The position numbers and the translations under genes were made by a program. Of a stretch of 64,000 nt of DNA, positions 53,629 to 63,058 are shown in pieces. How positions within the stretch are numbered: the first letter of the stretch is position 1; each line of letters starts with the position of its first letter. Under the pieces are notes generated by a model. It ran no database searches. It was not told where the DNA came from and worked only from the letters and a program-made list of their open reading frames with translations. The stretch comes from Gimesia benthica (GTDB lineage: Bacteria; Planctomycetota; Planctomycetia; Planctomycetales; Planctomycetaceae), in contig NZ_CP043930.1 in assembly GCF_009720525.1 (NCBI RefSeq), positions 6,026,001 to 6,090,000 on the forward strand. The letters run 5' to 3'.

Positions 53629-54828
53629 ATGAAAAATGCAGATGTCGCAATAATTGGTGGGGGTATCGTCGGGCTGGCGACCGGCTGGCAGATCACGCAG
53701 CGCTTTCCCCAGACCTCTGTGCTGATCCTCGAAAAAGAAAACGAACTGGCCCTGCATCAGACAGGGCATAACTCCGGGGTCCTGCATTCGGGAATCTATT
53801 ACAAGCCTGGTTCGCTGCGTGCTGTCAACTGCCGCGAAGGCATCAAGGCGATGAAAGCCTTCTGCACTGCCGAGGAGATTCCCTGGGACGAGTGCGGCAA
53901 AGTGATCGTGGCTGTCGACGAAAGCGAGTTCGGTGCCCTGGATAATATCTTTGAGCGGGGACAGCAGAACGGTGTCGTCTGTGAAATGATCGACGAGGCC
54001 CGGCTCAAAGAATACGAACCGCACGTGGCAGGCATCCGTGGGATTCATGTTCCCGAAACAGGCATTGTCGATTACAGGCAGGTGGCGGTCCGGCTGGGTG
54101 AGCGGATTCAGGAAAAGGGGCATCTGATCCAGACCGGTGCGGAGGTTTTCGGGATCAAACATCATGCGGATGGCATTACCCTGCAGACCAGAGCCGGTGA
54201 CTTTACCGCGAAACAGGTCATCAACTGTGGCGGACTGTTCAGCGACCGCGTGGCTCGACTGGGGGGCGCCCATCCCGATTCTAAGATTGTCCCGTTCCGG
54301 GGGGAGTACTATGAACTCAAGCCGGAAGCGGAGCACCTGTGTAAATCATTGATCTATCCGGTTCCCAATCCTGAGTTCCCCTTTCTGGGAGTGCATTTTA
54401 CCCGAATGATTCATGGCGGCGTGGAATGTGGTCCGAATGCCGTCTGGGCGTTCGCCCGTGAAGGTTATACGAAATCAAACATCAATCTGCGTGACCTGCT
54501 GGAAGCAGCCACCTATCCCGGCTTTCTCAAGATGGCCTGCAAATACTGGAAGACCGGTCTGGGCGAAATGTGGCGCTCCTTCAGCAAGCCTGCGTTTGTT
54601 GAAGCGCTGCAGCGGCTGATTCCCGAGATCCGGTCCGAGCATCTGGTCTCTGCTCCAGCGGGTGTGCGGGCGCAGGCACTCGGTCCCGATGGCTCGCTGG
54701 TCGACGATTTTCTGATTGACGAATCCGATCGCATGATCAACGTGTTAAACGCCCCCTCGCCGGCAGCGACATCTTCGCTCCGCATCGGTCAGTCGATTGT
54801 CGATCTGCTTGCACCCCGGATTGAATAA
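53629..54828 (+). CDS. lhgO: L-2-hydroxyglutarate oxidase (FAD-dependent)
   Basis: This enzyme oxidises L-2-hydroxyglutarate to 2-oxoglutarate. It has 399 residues. The FAD-binding Rossmann motif [15 protein letters not shown] is near residue 6. The family motif [20 protein letters not shown] is near 45. [19 protein letters not shown] near 140, [14 protein letters not shown] near 200 and [20 protein letters not shown] near 250 are the remaining LhgO signatures. AAATGAAA context around the ATG is weak in Shine-Dalgarno. The glycosyltransferase gene follows after 15 bp. Confidence 0.95.
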   Translation: MKNADVAIIGGGIVGLATGWQITQRFPQTSVLILEKENELALHQTGHNSGVLHSGIYYKPGSLRAVNCREGIKAMKAFCTAEEIPWDECGKVIVAVDESEFGALDNIFERGQQNGVVCEMIDEARLKEYEPHVAGIRGIHVPETGIVDYRQVAVRLGERIQEKGHLIQTGAEVFGIKHHADGITLQTRAGDFTAKQVINCGGLFSDRVARLGGAHPDSKIVPFRGEYYELKPEAEHLCKSLIYPVPNPEFPFLGVHFTRMIHGGVECGPNAVWAFAREGYTKSNINLRDLLEAATYPGFLKMACKYWKTGLGEMWRSFSKPAFVEALQRLIPEIRSEHLVSAPAGVRAQALGPDGSLVDDFLIDESDRMINVLNAPSPAATSSLRIGQSIVDLLAPRIE

Positions 54829-54843
54829 CGGAAAGTTCCCGCG

Positions 54844-56019
54844 ATGACCGCCACGCTGATCACCATCTGGGGCTATGCGACGCTTGTCTTCTGGCTTGTT
54901 CTGCTGGGGCCATCACTGGTGACAATGCTGCAGAAACAGATCTCCCGCTGTGTGAACCGGACTGCGATTCCTGACCAGTGGCCGCGGATTTCTGTGATAG
55001 TGCCCGCGAAGGATGAAGCAGCGACAATCGAAGTGAACCTGAATTCCCTGCTGGCTTCTGACTATCCCAATCTCGAAATCATCGCGGTCAACGATCGCTC
55101 CACAGATGAGACCGGCGCGATGATGGAGCGGGTCGCCGCCCGGGCTGCGGCAGAGAACCGGGTTCAGATGCAGGTCCTGCACATCGAAGAACTGCCCGCT
55201 GACTGGCTGGGGAAATCCCATGCGATGCACCAGGCGGCCCAACAGGCTACCGGAGAACTGCTGCTGTTTACCGATGGGGATATTATCTTTTCGCCGCAGG
55301 CTATTACGCATGCGACCCGAATCTTTTTGGATCAGCAACTCGATCATCTGGCACTGCTCCCCCGACTGGCAAGGGGAGGTCTGTTCGAGCGGGCCTTCGT
55401 GACTTACTTCGGCTTTCTGCTCGCCTCGGGAACATTTTTCTGGCTGATCCCGACCCGCTGGAAACATGCCTATGTGGGCATCGGTGCTTTCAATCTGCTG
55501 AAGCGATCTGTCTACCAGGCGACCGGCGGGCTGGAAACGATTCGGCTCGATGTACTGGATGACATCAAGCTGGGAAAGCTGATCAAGCAGAGTGGTTATC
55601 AGCAGGATGTCTACCTGGGAATTGATGAACTCCAGGTTCGCTGGCAGCCCTCAGCCTGGGCAGTCATCACCGGAATTGAAAAGAACGCCTTTGCCTCACT
55701 CTACTATTCGGTTCGCAGACTCTGTTTTGTCACGACGCTGTACGTTCTCTTTTTTCTGTTACCGTTCGTGATGCCCTTCATGTTTCCCCTGACAGAGACG
55801 GTCGGCTTTCTGGCGACACTCGTATTGTTGCACCTGACTTACGGGCTGCTCGGCTGGATCTTTTCCTCCGGACTGGCAATCACCCCGTTTCTGCTCTACG
55901 CCTCGCTGGCACTCACCTTCGCCTTCTGGCGTTCCGCCTGGATCACACTCAAGAACGGAGGCGTACGCTGGCGCGATACGATCTATCCCCTGGATCTGCT
56001 GAAGCGGCATCTGTATTGA
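54844..56019 (+). CDS. HpnB-like family 2 glycosyltransferase
   Basis: This 391-residue membrane glycosyltransferase has an N-terminal helix, then the GT2 domain: ISVIVPAKDEAATIEVNLNS near 45, VNDRSTDETGAMM near 85, LGKSHAMHQAAQQATGELL near 125, and the metal-binding DGD motif LFTDGDIIF near 145. The catalytic Asp-rich segment RLDVLDDIKLGKLIKQSG is near 235. Four C-terminal helices follow. The order and motifs resemble HpnB, the glycosyltransferase found near hopanoid genes, but no hopanoid gene is in the window. It is likely co-transcribed with lhgO. Confidence 0.85.
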   Translation: MTATLITIWGYATLVFWLVLLGPSLVTMLQKQISRCVNRTAIPDQWPRISVIVPAKDEAATIEVNLNSLLASDYPNLEIIAVNDRSTDETGAMMERVAARAAAENRVQMQVLHIEELPADWLGKSHAMHQAAQQATGELLLFTDGDIIFSPQAITHATRIFLDQQLDHLALLPRLARGGLFERAFVTYFGFLLASGTFFWLIPTRWKHAYVGIGAFNLLKRSVYQATGGLETIRLDVLDDIKLGKLIKQSGYQQDVYLGIDELQVRWQPSAWAVITGIEKNAFASLYYSVRRLCFVTTLYVLFFLLPFVMPFMFPLTETVGFLATLVLLHLTYGLLGWIFSSGLAITPFLLYASLALTFAFWRSAWITLKNGGVRWRDTIYPLDLLKRHLY

Positions 56020-56383
56020 AAAGTCTATTGAATACCTAAGCTACCATTCCTATCAACCAACGTTGATCCCAAGCCTTGCATTGCGCGATCAGCGATCCGA
56101 CTGTCTGCCCGGCGTTCAGCCCGGGGGCTGTTTCTGCCCTGCCGAACTTCTATCCGACTTGCATTAAGCTGAGAAAACGCCTGCATTTCGTACAACCAGT
56201 ATGACTGGCACGGAAACTGCTTTTCATGTTCAGGCAATACAGGCTTCCTCAAGCAGATCGCTGACGAGTGAGGAAGCGACCTGAAGATACATCAGATTAC
56301 AGTGAAGTCAATTTGCTCATAAGTGGCCCGCTCAGACGTCAGTGAGGACAGGGTTCGCACTAAGGAAAGCACAGGAGAAAATC
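56020..56383. other. Intergenic region before the coiled-coil lipoprotein
   Basis: This 364-bp stretch contains an inverted repeat at 56243-56277 and, at the end, the ribosome binding site of the next gene. No coding region is supported. Confidence 0.4.
56243..56277. other. 9-bp inverted repeat
   Basis: GCTTCCTCA (56243-56251) pairs with TGAGGAAGC (56269-56277) across 17 nt, about 105 bp upstream of the lipoprotein start. It could be an operator or leader hairpin. Confidence 0.4.
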
Positions 56384-57073
56384 ATGTCTTTAATGAAACT
56401 CAGCTCTGCAACAGCACTGGCCGCTCTGGTTCTCGTTGGATGCCAGGCCAATTCCGAATCGATCGAAGAAGCCCGTAAGGAAATCGATAAGGCGAAACAG
56501 GAAGGGCAGCAGCAGGTTGCAGAAGCCAAACAGGATGCGGAAGAACGCGTTCATGAAACCCGCCGTATCGGCACCGAACAGATCCAGGAAGAAATGAAAG
56601 AGCTGGAAGAAGCACAGCGCGAAGGGGAAGCTCCGGAAGAGATCAGTGAAGAACGTCATGATGTAGAAAAGGCCAAACGCGAGCTGGATAAAGCTCTGGC
56701 AGCGGCACAGATGGCAGCTAAGCAGGACGTTCAGGAAGCAAAAAAAGATGCTGACGAACGTGTTGCAGAAGCACGTAAGAATCTCGCACAGACCAAAGTG
56801 GATGCTCTGAAAAACGCCAACGAACGCATCGCTGCGATTCAGAAAACCATCAGCCAGGAAAAGAAAGATGTTGTGGAAGCGGAGAAGCAGGTTGCCGAAG
56901 CGAAGCAGAAGCTGGAATCGGCCAGCGATAAAGAAAAGGCCGATGCCCAGGATGAGCTGAATAACGCTCAGGAATCGCTGAAAGCACAGCAGGAAGATGT
57001 CTCTGCAGCTGAAAAGCGTCTCAAGGAAGCTCAGGAAGAATTAAAGAAAGTTGAAAGTCTGATCGACGCCTAG
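56384..57073 (+). CDS. Coiled-coil lipoprotein
   Basis: This 229-residue predicted lipoprotein has the lipobox LVGC near residue 20. The whole mature part is Ala/Glu/Lys/Gln-rich helix (EARKEIDKAKQEGQQQVAEAKQDAEERV) with heptad periodicity, so it probably forms a long coiled coil in the periplasm. AGGAG lies 8 bases before the ATG at 56384; an upstream ATG at 56342 is rejected because it would bury the signal peptide. It is followed by a strong terminator. Similar proteins are found as envelope spacers, e.g. Lpp- or OmpH-like, but no specific match is claimed. Confidence 0.82.
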   Translation: MSLMKLSSATALAALVLVGCQANSESIEEARKEIDKAKQEGQQQVAEAKQDAEERVHETRRIGTEQIQEEMKELEEAQREGEAPEEISEERHDVEKAKRELDKALAAAQMAAKQDVQEAKKDADERVAEARKNLAQTKVDALKNANERIAAIQKTISQEKKDVVEAEKQVAEAKQKLESASDKEKADAQDELNNAQESLKAQQEDVSAAEKRLKEAQEELKKVESLIDA

Positions 57074-57186
57074 TCCTGGTCCTTTAGACTTAAGGCACGA
57101 GAGCTGGCTTAACTAGTCGGCCCTGACTGCCTGTCTCTGTCAGAAATGCTGAACCACTGGTGCAGCCTGACTGACACGACCTCCCG

Positions 57187-57223
57187 TCCCCCGGATCAGC
57201 TTCTGATCCGGGGGATTTTTTTT
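57187..57223 (+). terminator. Terminator after the coiled-coil lipoprotein gene
   Basis: A perfect 13-bp GC-rich stem (57187-57199 with 57203-57215) has a 3-nt loop and eight T. Confidence 0.95.
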
Positions 57224-57326
57224 GTGACAGGGATGAGTTTGAATTACGAAAGACACAAACAGCACGAAATTCCGTAGATCCTGAATAAGGATTCAGAACT
57301 GAGAATGCCAGGTGTCTTTTCTGTGT

Positions 57327-58670
57327 TTACTCCACACTCATCACTTGGTTAATCACGTAGGCTGATTTTCCGCTTTGATATTGAAACAGGACGCGGAGTT
57401 GACGAACCAGCAGATCGTCTGGCGATGTGAATTCAAGTTCCACCCAGCCTTGAAATTTCAATGCCTGTCGAGAAGATTCGGTCGTCCAGCCCGAGACACC
57501 CAACCATTCACCACCATCAATGCTGATAAAGATAGCACCATTACAGGTATCATTTATTTGGGCTGCATGCCCCTGGATTCTCAGTCGCAGGTCATTGACA
57601 GAAACGGGATGTGGGAAATTCAGGTAATAGGTTGTTGCCTCCGGGCGATCACCGGCATTACCCCGGTGCTGATCCTGGGCAATCATTCTGGAGTATTTTC
57701 GAGGCGCCACCAGGGTAGCTTTAATCGATTCTGTCGGCGCCAGTTCGTTCAATTTCTGTTCTACTTCCGTTTTCTGGTTGCCTTCCAACTGAGGCAGGGC
57801 TTTGCGATACCAGACTGCAGCGTGCTGTCTGACATGTTTCGCAGAAAGTCCCTGCAGCATTTCCGCGGTTTTCCACCAGGCTGCTCCCAGTTCGAGTGGG
57901 TCAGTTCCTTTTTCTGATTCGCTTCGTGCCAGGTTTGCCAGCGGTTCATCACCCCCTTGTGCCAACCTTTGGAGTCCTTGAGGCCATTCGTTTTTGACAA
58001 AACAGAGATATCTACCAATTTCCAGATTCAGTTTTTGATCTTGGGGAGCCTGCTGAAGTGATTTCTGGTTCTGAATGAATTCACTGTACTGTTTCTGCAA
58101 GTCGTTGAGTTCCAGTCTGGTTTCATGGGCGGCTGTTTCATAACGATGGACCCGTGTTTTGGTTGCTATCTTTTTGGCCAGATTTGCTAAGGCGGTCGCT
58201 GTCTCAAAATTATTGTTTTGAATCGCTTCCTCGATGAGCGGCGGGATCAAGAAGTAGACCTGTTTGAATTGTCTGTTAAGTAACCGTTGAGAAGCCGCCG
58301 TTTCCAGGATTTCTGTTTTAGTTTTCAGGCTGTCGATCTGGAAATCATTTTGTAGGAGATCCACAATCTGGAAGGCGCCGATAAAATCATCTCCAGTGAG
58401 ATATAACTTCTGGGCAGTCAGCAATAAGGCGTAACGACTTGCCGAGTCTTCCGTCCTCTCTGCCTCACCGATCAGTTTTTCTGCCAGCTGTTTTCGCTGG
58501 ATTGCATACCTGGCATTTCGTAATTCCGTGGCATTCAGTTTTCGCACAAGTTGTAAGTGCTTGTTTAAAATCGCTTCCTCAGGAAGTGGTGACTTCTCCG
58601 CAGAGTAGGACGGGGAAGTCATCATCAGGATGGTAAACAGGATGCAGACTTTTATCGAAGACATTGCCAT
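57327..58670 (-). CDS. Secreted protein of unknown function
   Basis: This protein has 447 residues from the ATG at 58670. A signal peptide (KVCILFTILMMTSPSYSAEK) is at the N-terminus. Residues 25-330 are an alpha-solenoid-like region with TPR-like pairs (ALLLTAQKLYLTGDDFIGAFQI, NFETATALANLAKKIATK). The last 100 residues look like a beta-sandwich (YYLNFPHPVSVNDLRLRIQG, FISIDGGEWLGVSGW). GGAG precedes the start by 5 bases. A 43-residue upstream extension is rejected because it would hide the signal peptide. I do not recognise the family; a carbohydrate- or protein-binding role is possible. Confidence 0.78.
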   Translation of the reverse strand: MAMSSIKVCILFTILMMTSPSYSAEKSPLPEEAILNKHLQLVRKLNATELRNARYAIQRKQLAEKLIGEAERTEDSASRYALLLTAQKLYLTGDDFIGAFQIVDLLQNDFQIDSLKTKTEILETAASQRLLNRQFKQVYFLIPPLIEEAIQNNNFETATALANLAKKIATKTRVHRYETAAHETRLELNDLQKQYSEFIQNQKSLQQAPQDQKLNLEIGRYLCFVKNEWPQGLQRLAQGGDEPLANLARSESEKGTDPLELGAAWWKTAEMLQGLSAKHVRQHAAVWYRKALPQLEGNQKTEVEQKLNELAPTESIKATLVAPRKYSRMIAQDQHRGNAGDRPEATTYYLNFPHPVSVNDLRLRIQGHAAQINDTCNGAIFISIDGGEWLGVSGWTTESSRQALKFQGWVELEFTSPDDLLVRQLRVLFQYQSGKSAYVINQVMSVE

Positions 58671-58815
58671 CGGGCTCCGGAATCGCTTTGGGGTATTCAA
58701 TTTGGGTACAGGCTGTTCATTGTATTGTACATGTTGCTCTGATTCATGGTTTATATAAGAGTGATCTGTAATTAATTCTGAAACAGAACCTGATCTCATC
58801 AGGGCTCATCTGATC

Positions 58816-58824
58816 TGCTATACT
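58816..58824 (+). promoter_or_regulatory. Possible extended -10 box of the next gene
   Basis: TGCTATACT (58816-58824) is an extended -10 motif about 95 bp upstream of the start at 58919. The -35 region is weak. Confidence 0.4.
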
Positions 58825-58918
58825 CCTGAGACTGAAGTAGATCTCCCGTATCTCATGGTACTGTCAGCCTGTTTGACAGTAAATCAATCACCGTCTCGCT
58901 TTTATCGCTCGAATCATC

Positions 58919-60031
58919 ATGAAATATCGAAACCCCCTGACTGGTGTCTGTATCCTGCTCACATTTCTGCTGACCGGCGTCTCGACAACGACGGCCCAGG
59001 TGACGTTTCCCAAGCAGGAGAAACCGCAGGGCGCGCCTTTGAAAACGGACGTGACTGTGACCCTGTTAATGGAAGCCGACGGTTCGGCCCTGTATGCCCA
59101 GCAATGGGGGCAGACGTTTCGGGATCTGGGGATCTCGATTCGCACCCGACGTGCCGTTCTGGATGATAAACCTGCTGTCGAGGAAAATGTCAGGGGGACT
59201 CTACGGGAGGTGAGGATCACCGGTACTCTGGATCGCAACGGTGTGATTCAGTTTCCTGGACGCAAGTTTGCCCGTAACGAAGTCGCCCGCCTCAAGGAAT
59301 GGATTAATGAGCTGAGAGTCTATGGTGCCCAGGGATCGCCTGACAGTAAACCGCTGTGGGGACTTTCGAATGAACAGTTCAAAAAAGTCTTTGCTGCCCT
59401 CTCTGAAGCAACACCAGTAAACCTCCAGGGCCTGACCCTGGATCAGGCGGTTCGCAAGCTGGAGTTCCCGGGTTCGCTGCCAGTCCGCTTTGATCTGGAA
59501 GCACAGAAACGTTTTTCGCAGATACCCGCCGGTGATACGATTTCTGCCGATCTCAGCAAACTGTCCAAGGGAACGGTACTGGCGATTGCCCTCAAGCAGT
59601 ATGGCCTGGCCTTTCATCCCTCACGCACCCCGTCGGGCTCGCTGGAACTGCTGATCACCCCCTGGGAGGCCACAGAGTCTCCCTGGCCGATTGGCTGGGA
59701 ACTGAAACTGTCGCGCCAGAAAACCGCGCCTCGCTATTTTGAATTGATTCCGGTCGAACTCAGCAATGTCCCCCTGCGTGATGTTCTGGTAGCCGCTTCC
59801 AAGGCCTCAGAGATTCCCATGCTGCTGGACGATTATGAGGTTCAGCAGAAACAGATCGACGTTGATGAAATCAAAGTCAACGTTTCCAAGAAGCGAACGA
59901 CCTGGGGCATTCTGATCCGCGATGCCATCGGCGGAACCGGGCTGGTACGCAAACTGGTCATTGATGAACGCGGGCAGCCCTTCGTCTGGATTACCGCGTT
60001 TGAGCCCCGCGTGCAGTCACCGAAGCCGTAA
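58919..60031 (+). CDS. Secreted protein of unknown function
   Basis: This 370-residue exported protein has a signal peptide (residues 1-26, ending TTTAQ). The mature part is a mixed alpha/beta region with no recognised family. Two segments (NLQGLTLDQAVRKLEFPGSLPV near 170 and LIPVELSNVPLRDVLVAAS near 280) resemble the short STN-type helices of secretin and TonB-system proteins, but the similarity is weak. It ends one base before a likely frameshift-corrected stop of the convergent lipoprotein gene (60032). Function is unknown. Confidence 0.75.
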   Translation: MKYRNPLTGVCILLTFLLTGVSTTTAQVTFPKQEKPQGAPLKTDVTVTLLMEADGSALYAQQWGQTFRDLGISIRTRRAVLDDKPAVEENVRGTLREVRITGTLDRNGVIQFPGRKFARNEVARLKEWINELRVYGAQGSPDSKPLWGLSNEQFKKVFAALSEATPVNLQGLTLDQAVRKLEFPGSLPVRFDLEAQKRFSQIPAGDTISADLSKLSKGTVLAIALKQYGLAFHPSRTPSGSLELLITPWEATESPWPIGWELKLSRQKTAPRYFELIPVELSNVPLRDVLVAASKASEIPMLLDDYEVQQKQIDVDEIKVNVSKKRTTWGILIRDAIGGTGLVRKLVIDERGQPFVWITAFEPRVQSPKP

Positions 60032-60546
60032 TCAGAATTTCTCTGCTGCCGGTGCGGGAGGCGGCGGGGTGTAGCCGCCGGCTTACGAACAGGCTTGGGC
60101 TGCAGTTTGAGCTGAGGCGGTGCAGGGAGCTTCGATTTCGGAGCAGGCTGTGGTGCAGGGGGAATCGACATGGGACCATTGGCACTCACCGCGGGCGCGG
60201 ATTCGATGACAGCTTTCTGTTCTACGAGCATGCCCGCCTGGGTGATACCACCATAGGTGTCTGAGACGGGCATATTTTCCCGTACCAGATCCGGGCGTAC
60301 GTATTTCAGGTTCCGGCCTGGTGTCACGCCGTACTGCCAGTGAAACAGAGAGACCTGGGACGCCTTGTAAGGAAAGTGGTCCCGCTTCTGGAAGAAGATC
60401 GCCGGAGCCCGTAATGTGTTGTAGTCGATCCAGAAGCTGGACAGGCTATACCGTTTGCGATGCACGCAACCCTGCTGACTCAGTACAGCCGCGGTGAGCA
60501 GCAGCAGTACGATTCGATGCCAGCGAAATTTCGATTGACGATGCAT
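59842..60546 (-). CDS. Pro-rich lipoprotein, C-terminus probably frameshifted
   Basis: The open frame has 234 residues. Its N-terminus is a lipoprotein signal (LLLLTAAVLSQQGC, Cys 27), followed by YSLSSFWIDYNTLRAPAIFF and a Pro/Lys-rich region near 130-160. The last 60 or so residues run antisense through the 3' end of the convergent gene and look unnatural. In the neighbouring minus-strand frame the sequence continues AGGYTPPPPAPAAEKF and stops at 60032, one base after the convergent gene's stop. A frameshift near 60075 would therefore give a clean 170-residue lipoprotein. Either a real frameshift or a sequence error is possible. Function is unknown. Confidence 0.6.
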   Translation of the reverse strand: MHRQSKFRWHRIVLLLLTAAVLSQQGCVHRKRYSLSSFWIDYNTLRAPAIFFQKRDHFPYKASQVSLFHWQYGVTPGRNLKYVRPDLVRENMPVSDTYGGITQAGMLVEQKAVIESAPAVSANGPMSIPPAPQPAPKSKLPAPPQLKLQPKPVRKPAATPRRLPHRQQRNSDYGFGDCTRGSNAVIQTKGCPRSSMTSLRTSPVPPMASRIRMPQVVRFLETLTLISSTSICFC

Positions 60547-60741
60547 GCGACAGACCTGTGGGATACGGAACCGTTCCGGACCGGAGCGGGAGGCAGACGG
60601 ATAATACCTGCGCAGTTTCCCTGACCGGTTTAATGTTATTCATCGTCGATATAAATCGGCTGGATTCAGCCAAATCCCGAGAGGAGAACGACTTGGTATC
60701 GAAAAGTATTTCGATATCGTAAGACAGGTAAGATGGGTGGA

Positions 60742-61287
60742 TTATTTCCGCCACATTCGCGCGAAGATCTTGCCCAGTTCCGGGAGCTGATAGTGGGCGT
60801 TCAACCCGCTGGGGTTGGGCAGCACCCAGACGTCGGCTTTCCCGATCTGGCGTTTCTGCAGTCCGAGCTGCGCATCTTTCTGCCGAAACGCTTTACGGTA
60901 GGAGGTGATCCCCAGAAAGACGACCTTCTGCGGTCGGTACCTGATGACCTTTTCCGTAAGAATGCGGGCTCCCTCGTAGAGCTCCTCTTTCGAGAGTTCG
61001 TCGGCCCGTTTAGAGGCTCTGCTGACAATGTTGGTCAGTCCGCCACCCCGCTTGAGCAGTTTATAGTCTTCAAACGGGGAGTAGAGTCGTTCGGTGATTT
61101 TCCCCCGATGCATGGCTGGCCAGAAGCGGTTGCCGGGTCGGGCAAAGTGATGCCCGACCGCAGCTGAATACAGACCTGGATTAGTCCCGACAAACAGGGC
61201 TTTCAGCCCCTCTTCAATCAGATCGGGAAGCTGCTTATGGACGGCCTGTTCGACCTCCTCGGCGGTTGGCTTCCAGATTTCTTCCAT
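60742..61287 (-). CDS. mug: G/U mismatch-specific uracil-DNA glycosylase
   Basis: Mug/TDG-family enzymes remove uracil or thymine from mismatches. The 181-residue protein has the active-site motif FVGTNPGLYSAAVGHHFARP near 33, where the Asn is the catalytic residue, followed by GNRFW. The C-terminal NPSGLNAHY near 160 is the second motif that fills the DNA gap. GLTNIVSRASKRADEL near 85 also matches the family. It lies 34 bp downstream of the aminotransferase gene on the same strand. Confidence 0.93.
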   Translation of the reverse strand: MEEIWKPTAEEVEQAVHKQLPDLIEEGLKALFVGTNPGLYSAAVGHHFARPGNRFWPAMHRGKITERLYSPFEDYKLLKRGGGLTNIVSRASKRADELSKEELYEGARILTEKVIRYRPQKVVFLGITSYRKAFRQKDAQLGLQKRQIGKADVWVLPNPSGLNAHYQLPELGKIFARMWRK

Positions 61288-61321
61288 GCTGCACAGACTC
61301 CCTGTTGCGTCAGGTAGGACC

Positions 61322-62689
61322 TCAGTCGATCAAGCCGTCATTCCGCAGTGAGTCAATGGCGCGTTCAAATGCATTGACTGTGAAATCGATGTCTTCGTCA
61401 GTATGAGAAGCGGTTGTCATCGCTCCCCAGCCGAACCAGTCCACGCCGTTGAGCAGCAGAGCACAACGGAACGCGTGCCCCAGTCGGGCATCATGTTTAC
61501 GGTCCAGCTTATCAAAGTCATTGTCATACGGAACGAACGAATCGTCTTCCGGCCGCGGGCCATCGTAGCCGGGGAAGACTTTGATGATCGAGAACTGGCC
61601 GTAGACCGCCCAGTTCACGTTCTTGCGAGTGAGTACTTCATTCATACCCCTGCGCAGCTTCGCTGCACTTTCATTCGCCTGGCGACAGGGTTTACCAGTG
61701 GCAACTTCTTTCAGTACGGCGATCCCGGCGGCGGCGGAGAGCGGGTTGGCATTATAGGTGCCGGGGTGTTTCATTTTCTGGCCGAAGGGGTTGTCGAAGG
61801 CAATCGCCTGCATCAGGTCGGCCCGTCCTGCCAGACAACCTCCTGGCAGACCACCAGCAACGATTTTCGCCAGAGAAGTCAGGTCCGGTACAATGCCACA
61901 GACTTCCTGCATACCCCCGGGGGCCACACGGAAACCACTGATGACTTCATCCATGATCAGCAGCACGCCTTTATCTGCGGTCAGCTGGCGAAGTCCCTGC
62001 AGGAAGCCCTCTTCCAGGGGAACCACACCCCAGCGGCTGCCGGTCGCTTCCACAATAATACAGGCCGGGTCGTGTGCGTCGATCGTACGTTCGACCAGTT
62101 CGAGATCATTGGGACGAATGATAACCAGTTCGTCGGAGACCCCATTCGTGACGCCGGGCATCGAGTAGCTTTTGTCATCGTGGGGAGGCTCAGAAGCCTG
62201 GGTGAGCAGATCGTGCCAGCCGTGGAAGTGGCCGGCAAACTTGATCACTTTGGTCTTGCCGGTGGCGATCCGAGAGACTCGCAGGGCCATCATGGTCGCT
62301 TCAGTTCCACTGCTGGTAAAGCGGAGCATTTCACAGGAAGGGACCAGCTGGCGGACCAGCTCTCCCCATTCGAGTTCTAGTTCGTGACAGGCACCGAAAT
62401 GAGTTCCTTTCGCGACCTGTGCCTGAACCGCTTCGACCATCGCCGGGTGACTGTGCCCCAGGATCAATGCACCATGGCCGCTCCAGTAATCGATAATGTC
62501 GTTCCCGTCGACATCGTATTTATGGGCACCCTGAGCGCGGTCTACGTAGATCGGGAACGGTTTCATGTACCGTCCATCGTGGGTGACTCCGCTGGGGAAG
62601 AGCTCACATGCTTTCTTGTAATCTTGCGCAGAGGTTGGAAATTTCGCAAAAAAGTCAGCTTCAATCTGCTGTCCCACGGCCTGGCTCAT
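61322..62689 (-). CDS. Class III aminotransferase (glutamate-1-semialdehyde aminomutase-like)
   Basis: This PLP enzyme has 455 residues. It has FPSGVTHDGRYMKPFPIYVDRA near 30, HFGACHELELEWGELV near 98, FTSSGTEATMMALRVSRIATG near 125 (PLP phosphate binding), HFHGWHDLL near 152, MDEVISGFRVAPGGMQ near 245 (Asp contacting the PLP ring) and SLAKIVAGGLPGG near 272 (the PLP Lys). The layout is closest to HemL-like GSA aminomutases, but the C-terminal 80 residues differ and a HemL role is not certain. It may instead act on another amino acid. Confidence 0.85.
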   Translation of the reverse strand: MSQAVGQQIEADFFAKFPTSAQDYKKACELFPSGVTHDGRYMKPFPIYVDRAQGAHKYDVDGNDIIDYWSGHGALILGHSHPAMVEAVQAQVAKGTHFGACHELELEWGELVRQLVPSCEMLRFTSSGTEATMMALRVSRIATGKTKVIKFAGHFHGWHDLLTQASEPPHDDKSYSMPGVTNGVSDELVIIRPNDLELVERTIDAHDPACIIVEATGSRWGVVPLEEGFLQGLRQLTADKGVLLIMDEVISGFRVAPGGMQEVCGIVPDLTSLAKIVAGGLPGGCLAGRADLMQAIAFDNPFGQKMKHPGTYNANPLSAAAGIAVLKEVATGKPCRQANESAAKLRRGMNEVLTRKNVNWAVYGQFSIIKVFPGYDGPRPEDDSFVPYDNDFDKLDRKHDARLGHAFRCALLLNGVDWFGWGAMTTASHTDEDIDFTVNAFERAIDSLRNDGLID

Positions 62690-62849
62690 GGTGATGTACT
62701 CACAAAATCAGGAAAGAAAACGTTCTGATGCAATCTCAGAACCGGGAAGAGCGGCGGTGATTTCTTAAATAAAGTCACAAATCCGCATAGCGCATTTTAT
62801 AACGGAAATCTAGCGAAATAGCAAAGAGATCGCTTCGCAAAAAACTAGA

Positions 62850-62897
62850 CCCGGGTGGGCCCGAATGTAATTCGGGCCGAGCGCAACGAGCAGGAGG
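62850..62897 (+). repeat. REP-like palindromic element, copy 1
   Basis: It starts CCCGGGTGGG and has a perfect 9-bp stem (GGCCCGAAT with ATTCGGGCC) around GTA, then GAGCGCAACGAGCAGGAGG. It aligns along its whole length with the reverse complement of the element at 63003-63050. Confidence 0.65.
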
Positions 62898-63002
62898 TTT
62901 CGTGTGATCAAACAACGCAGAGAGACTTTCTGAACCCGATAATCATATCTGGATTCCAATCAATTAGGAAATGATTTACCGATTCGTATGTGTCAGCTGA
63001 AA

Positions 63003-63050
63003 CCTCTTGTTGCCTGCGGCAACCCCGGATTGCATCCGGGGCCACCCGGC
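63003..63050 (-). repeat. REP-like palindromic element, copy 2 (inverted)
   Basis: Read on the minus strand it starts GCCGGGTGGC, has a perfect 8-bp stem (CCCCGGAT with ATCCGGGG) around GCA, and ends CAACAAGAGG, as in copy 1 with substitutions. The stem bases changed in matched pairs, so the fold is kept. Confidence 0.65.
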
Positions 63051-63058
63051 ATCGTTAC

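Larger units (their letters stand above)
62690..63058. other. Intergenic region with an inverted pair of REP-like elements
   Basis: This 369-bp stretch lies between the aminotransferase start and the thrS end (both minus strand). It holds two 48-nt REP-like elements in opposite orientation (62850-62897 and 63003-63050). No coding sequence is supported. Confidence 0.6.

Noticed and set aside
61403-62380. Plus-strand open frame (325 residues) opposite the aminotransferase
   Set aside because: It is antisense to a gene with all PLP-enzyme motifs and shows no family features.
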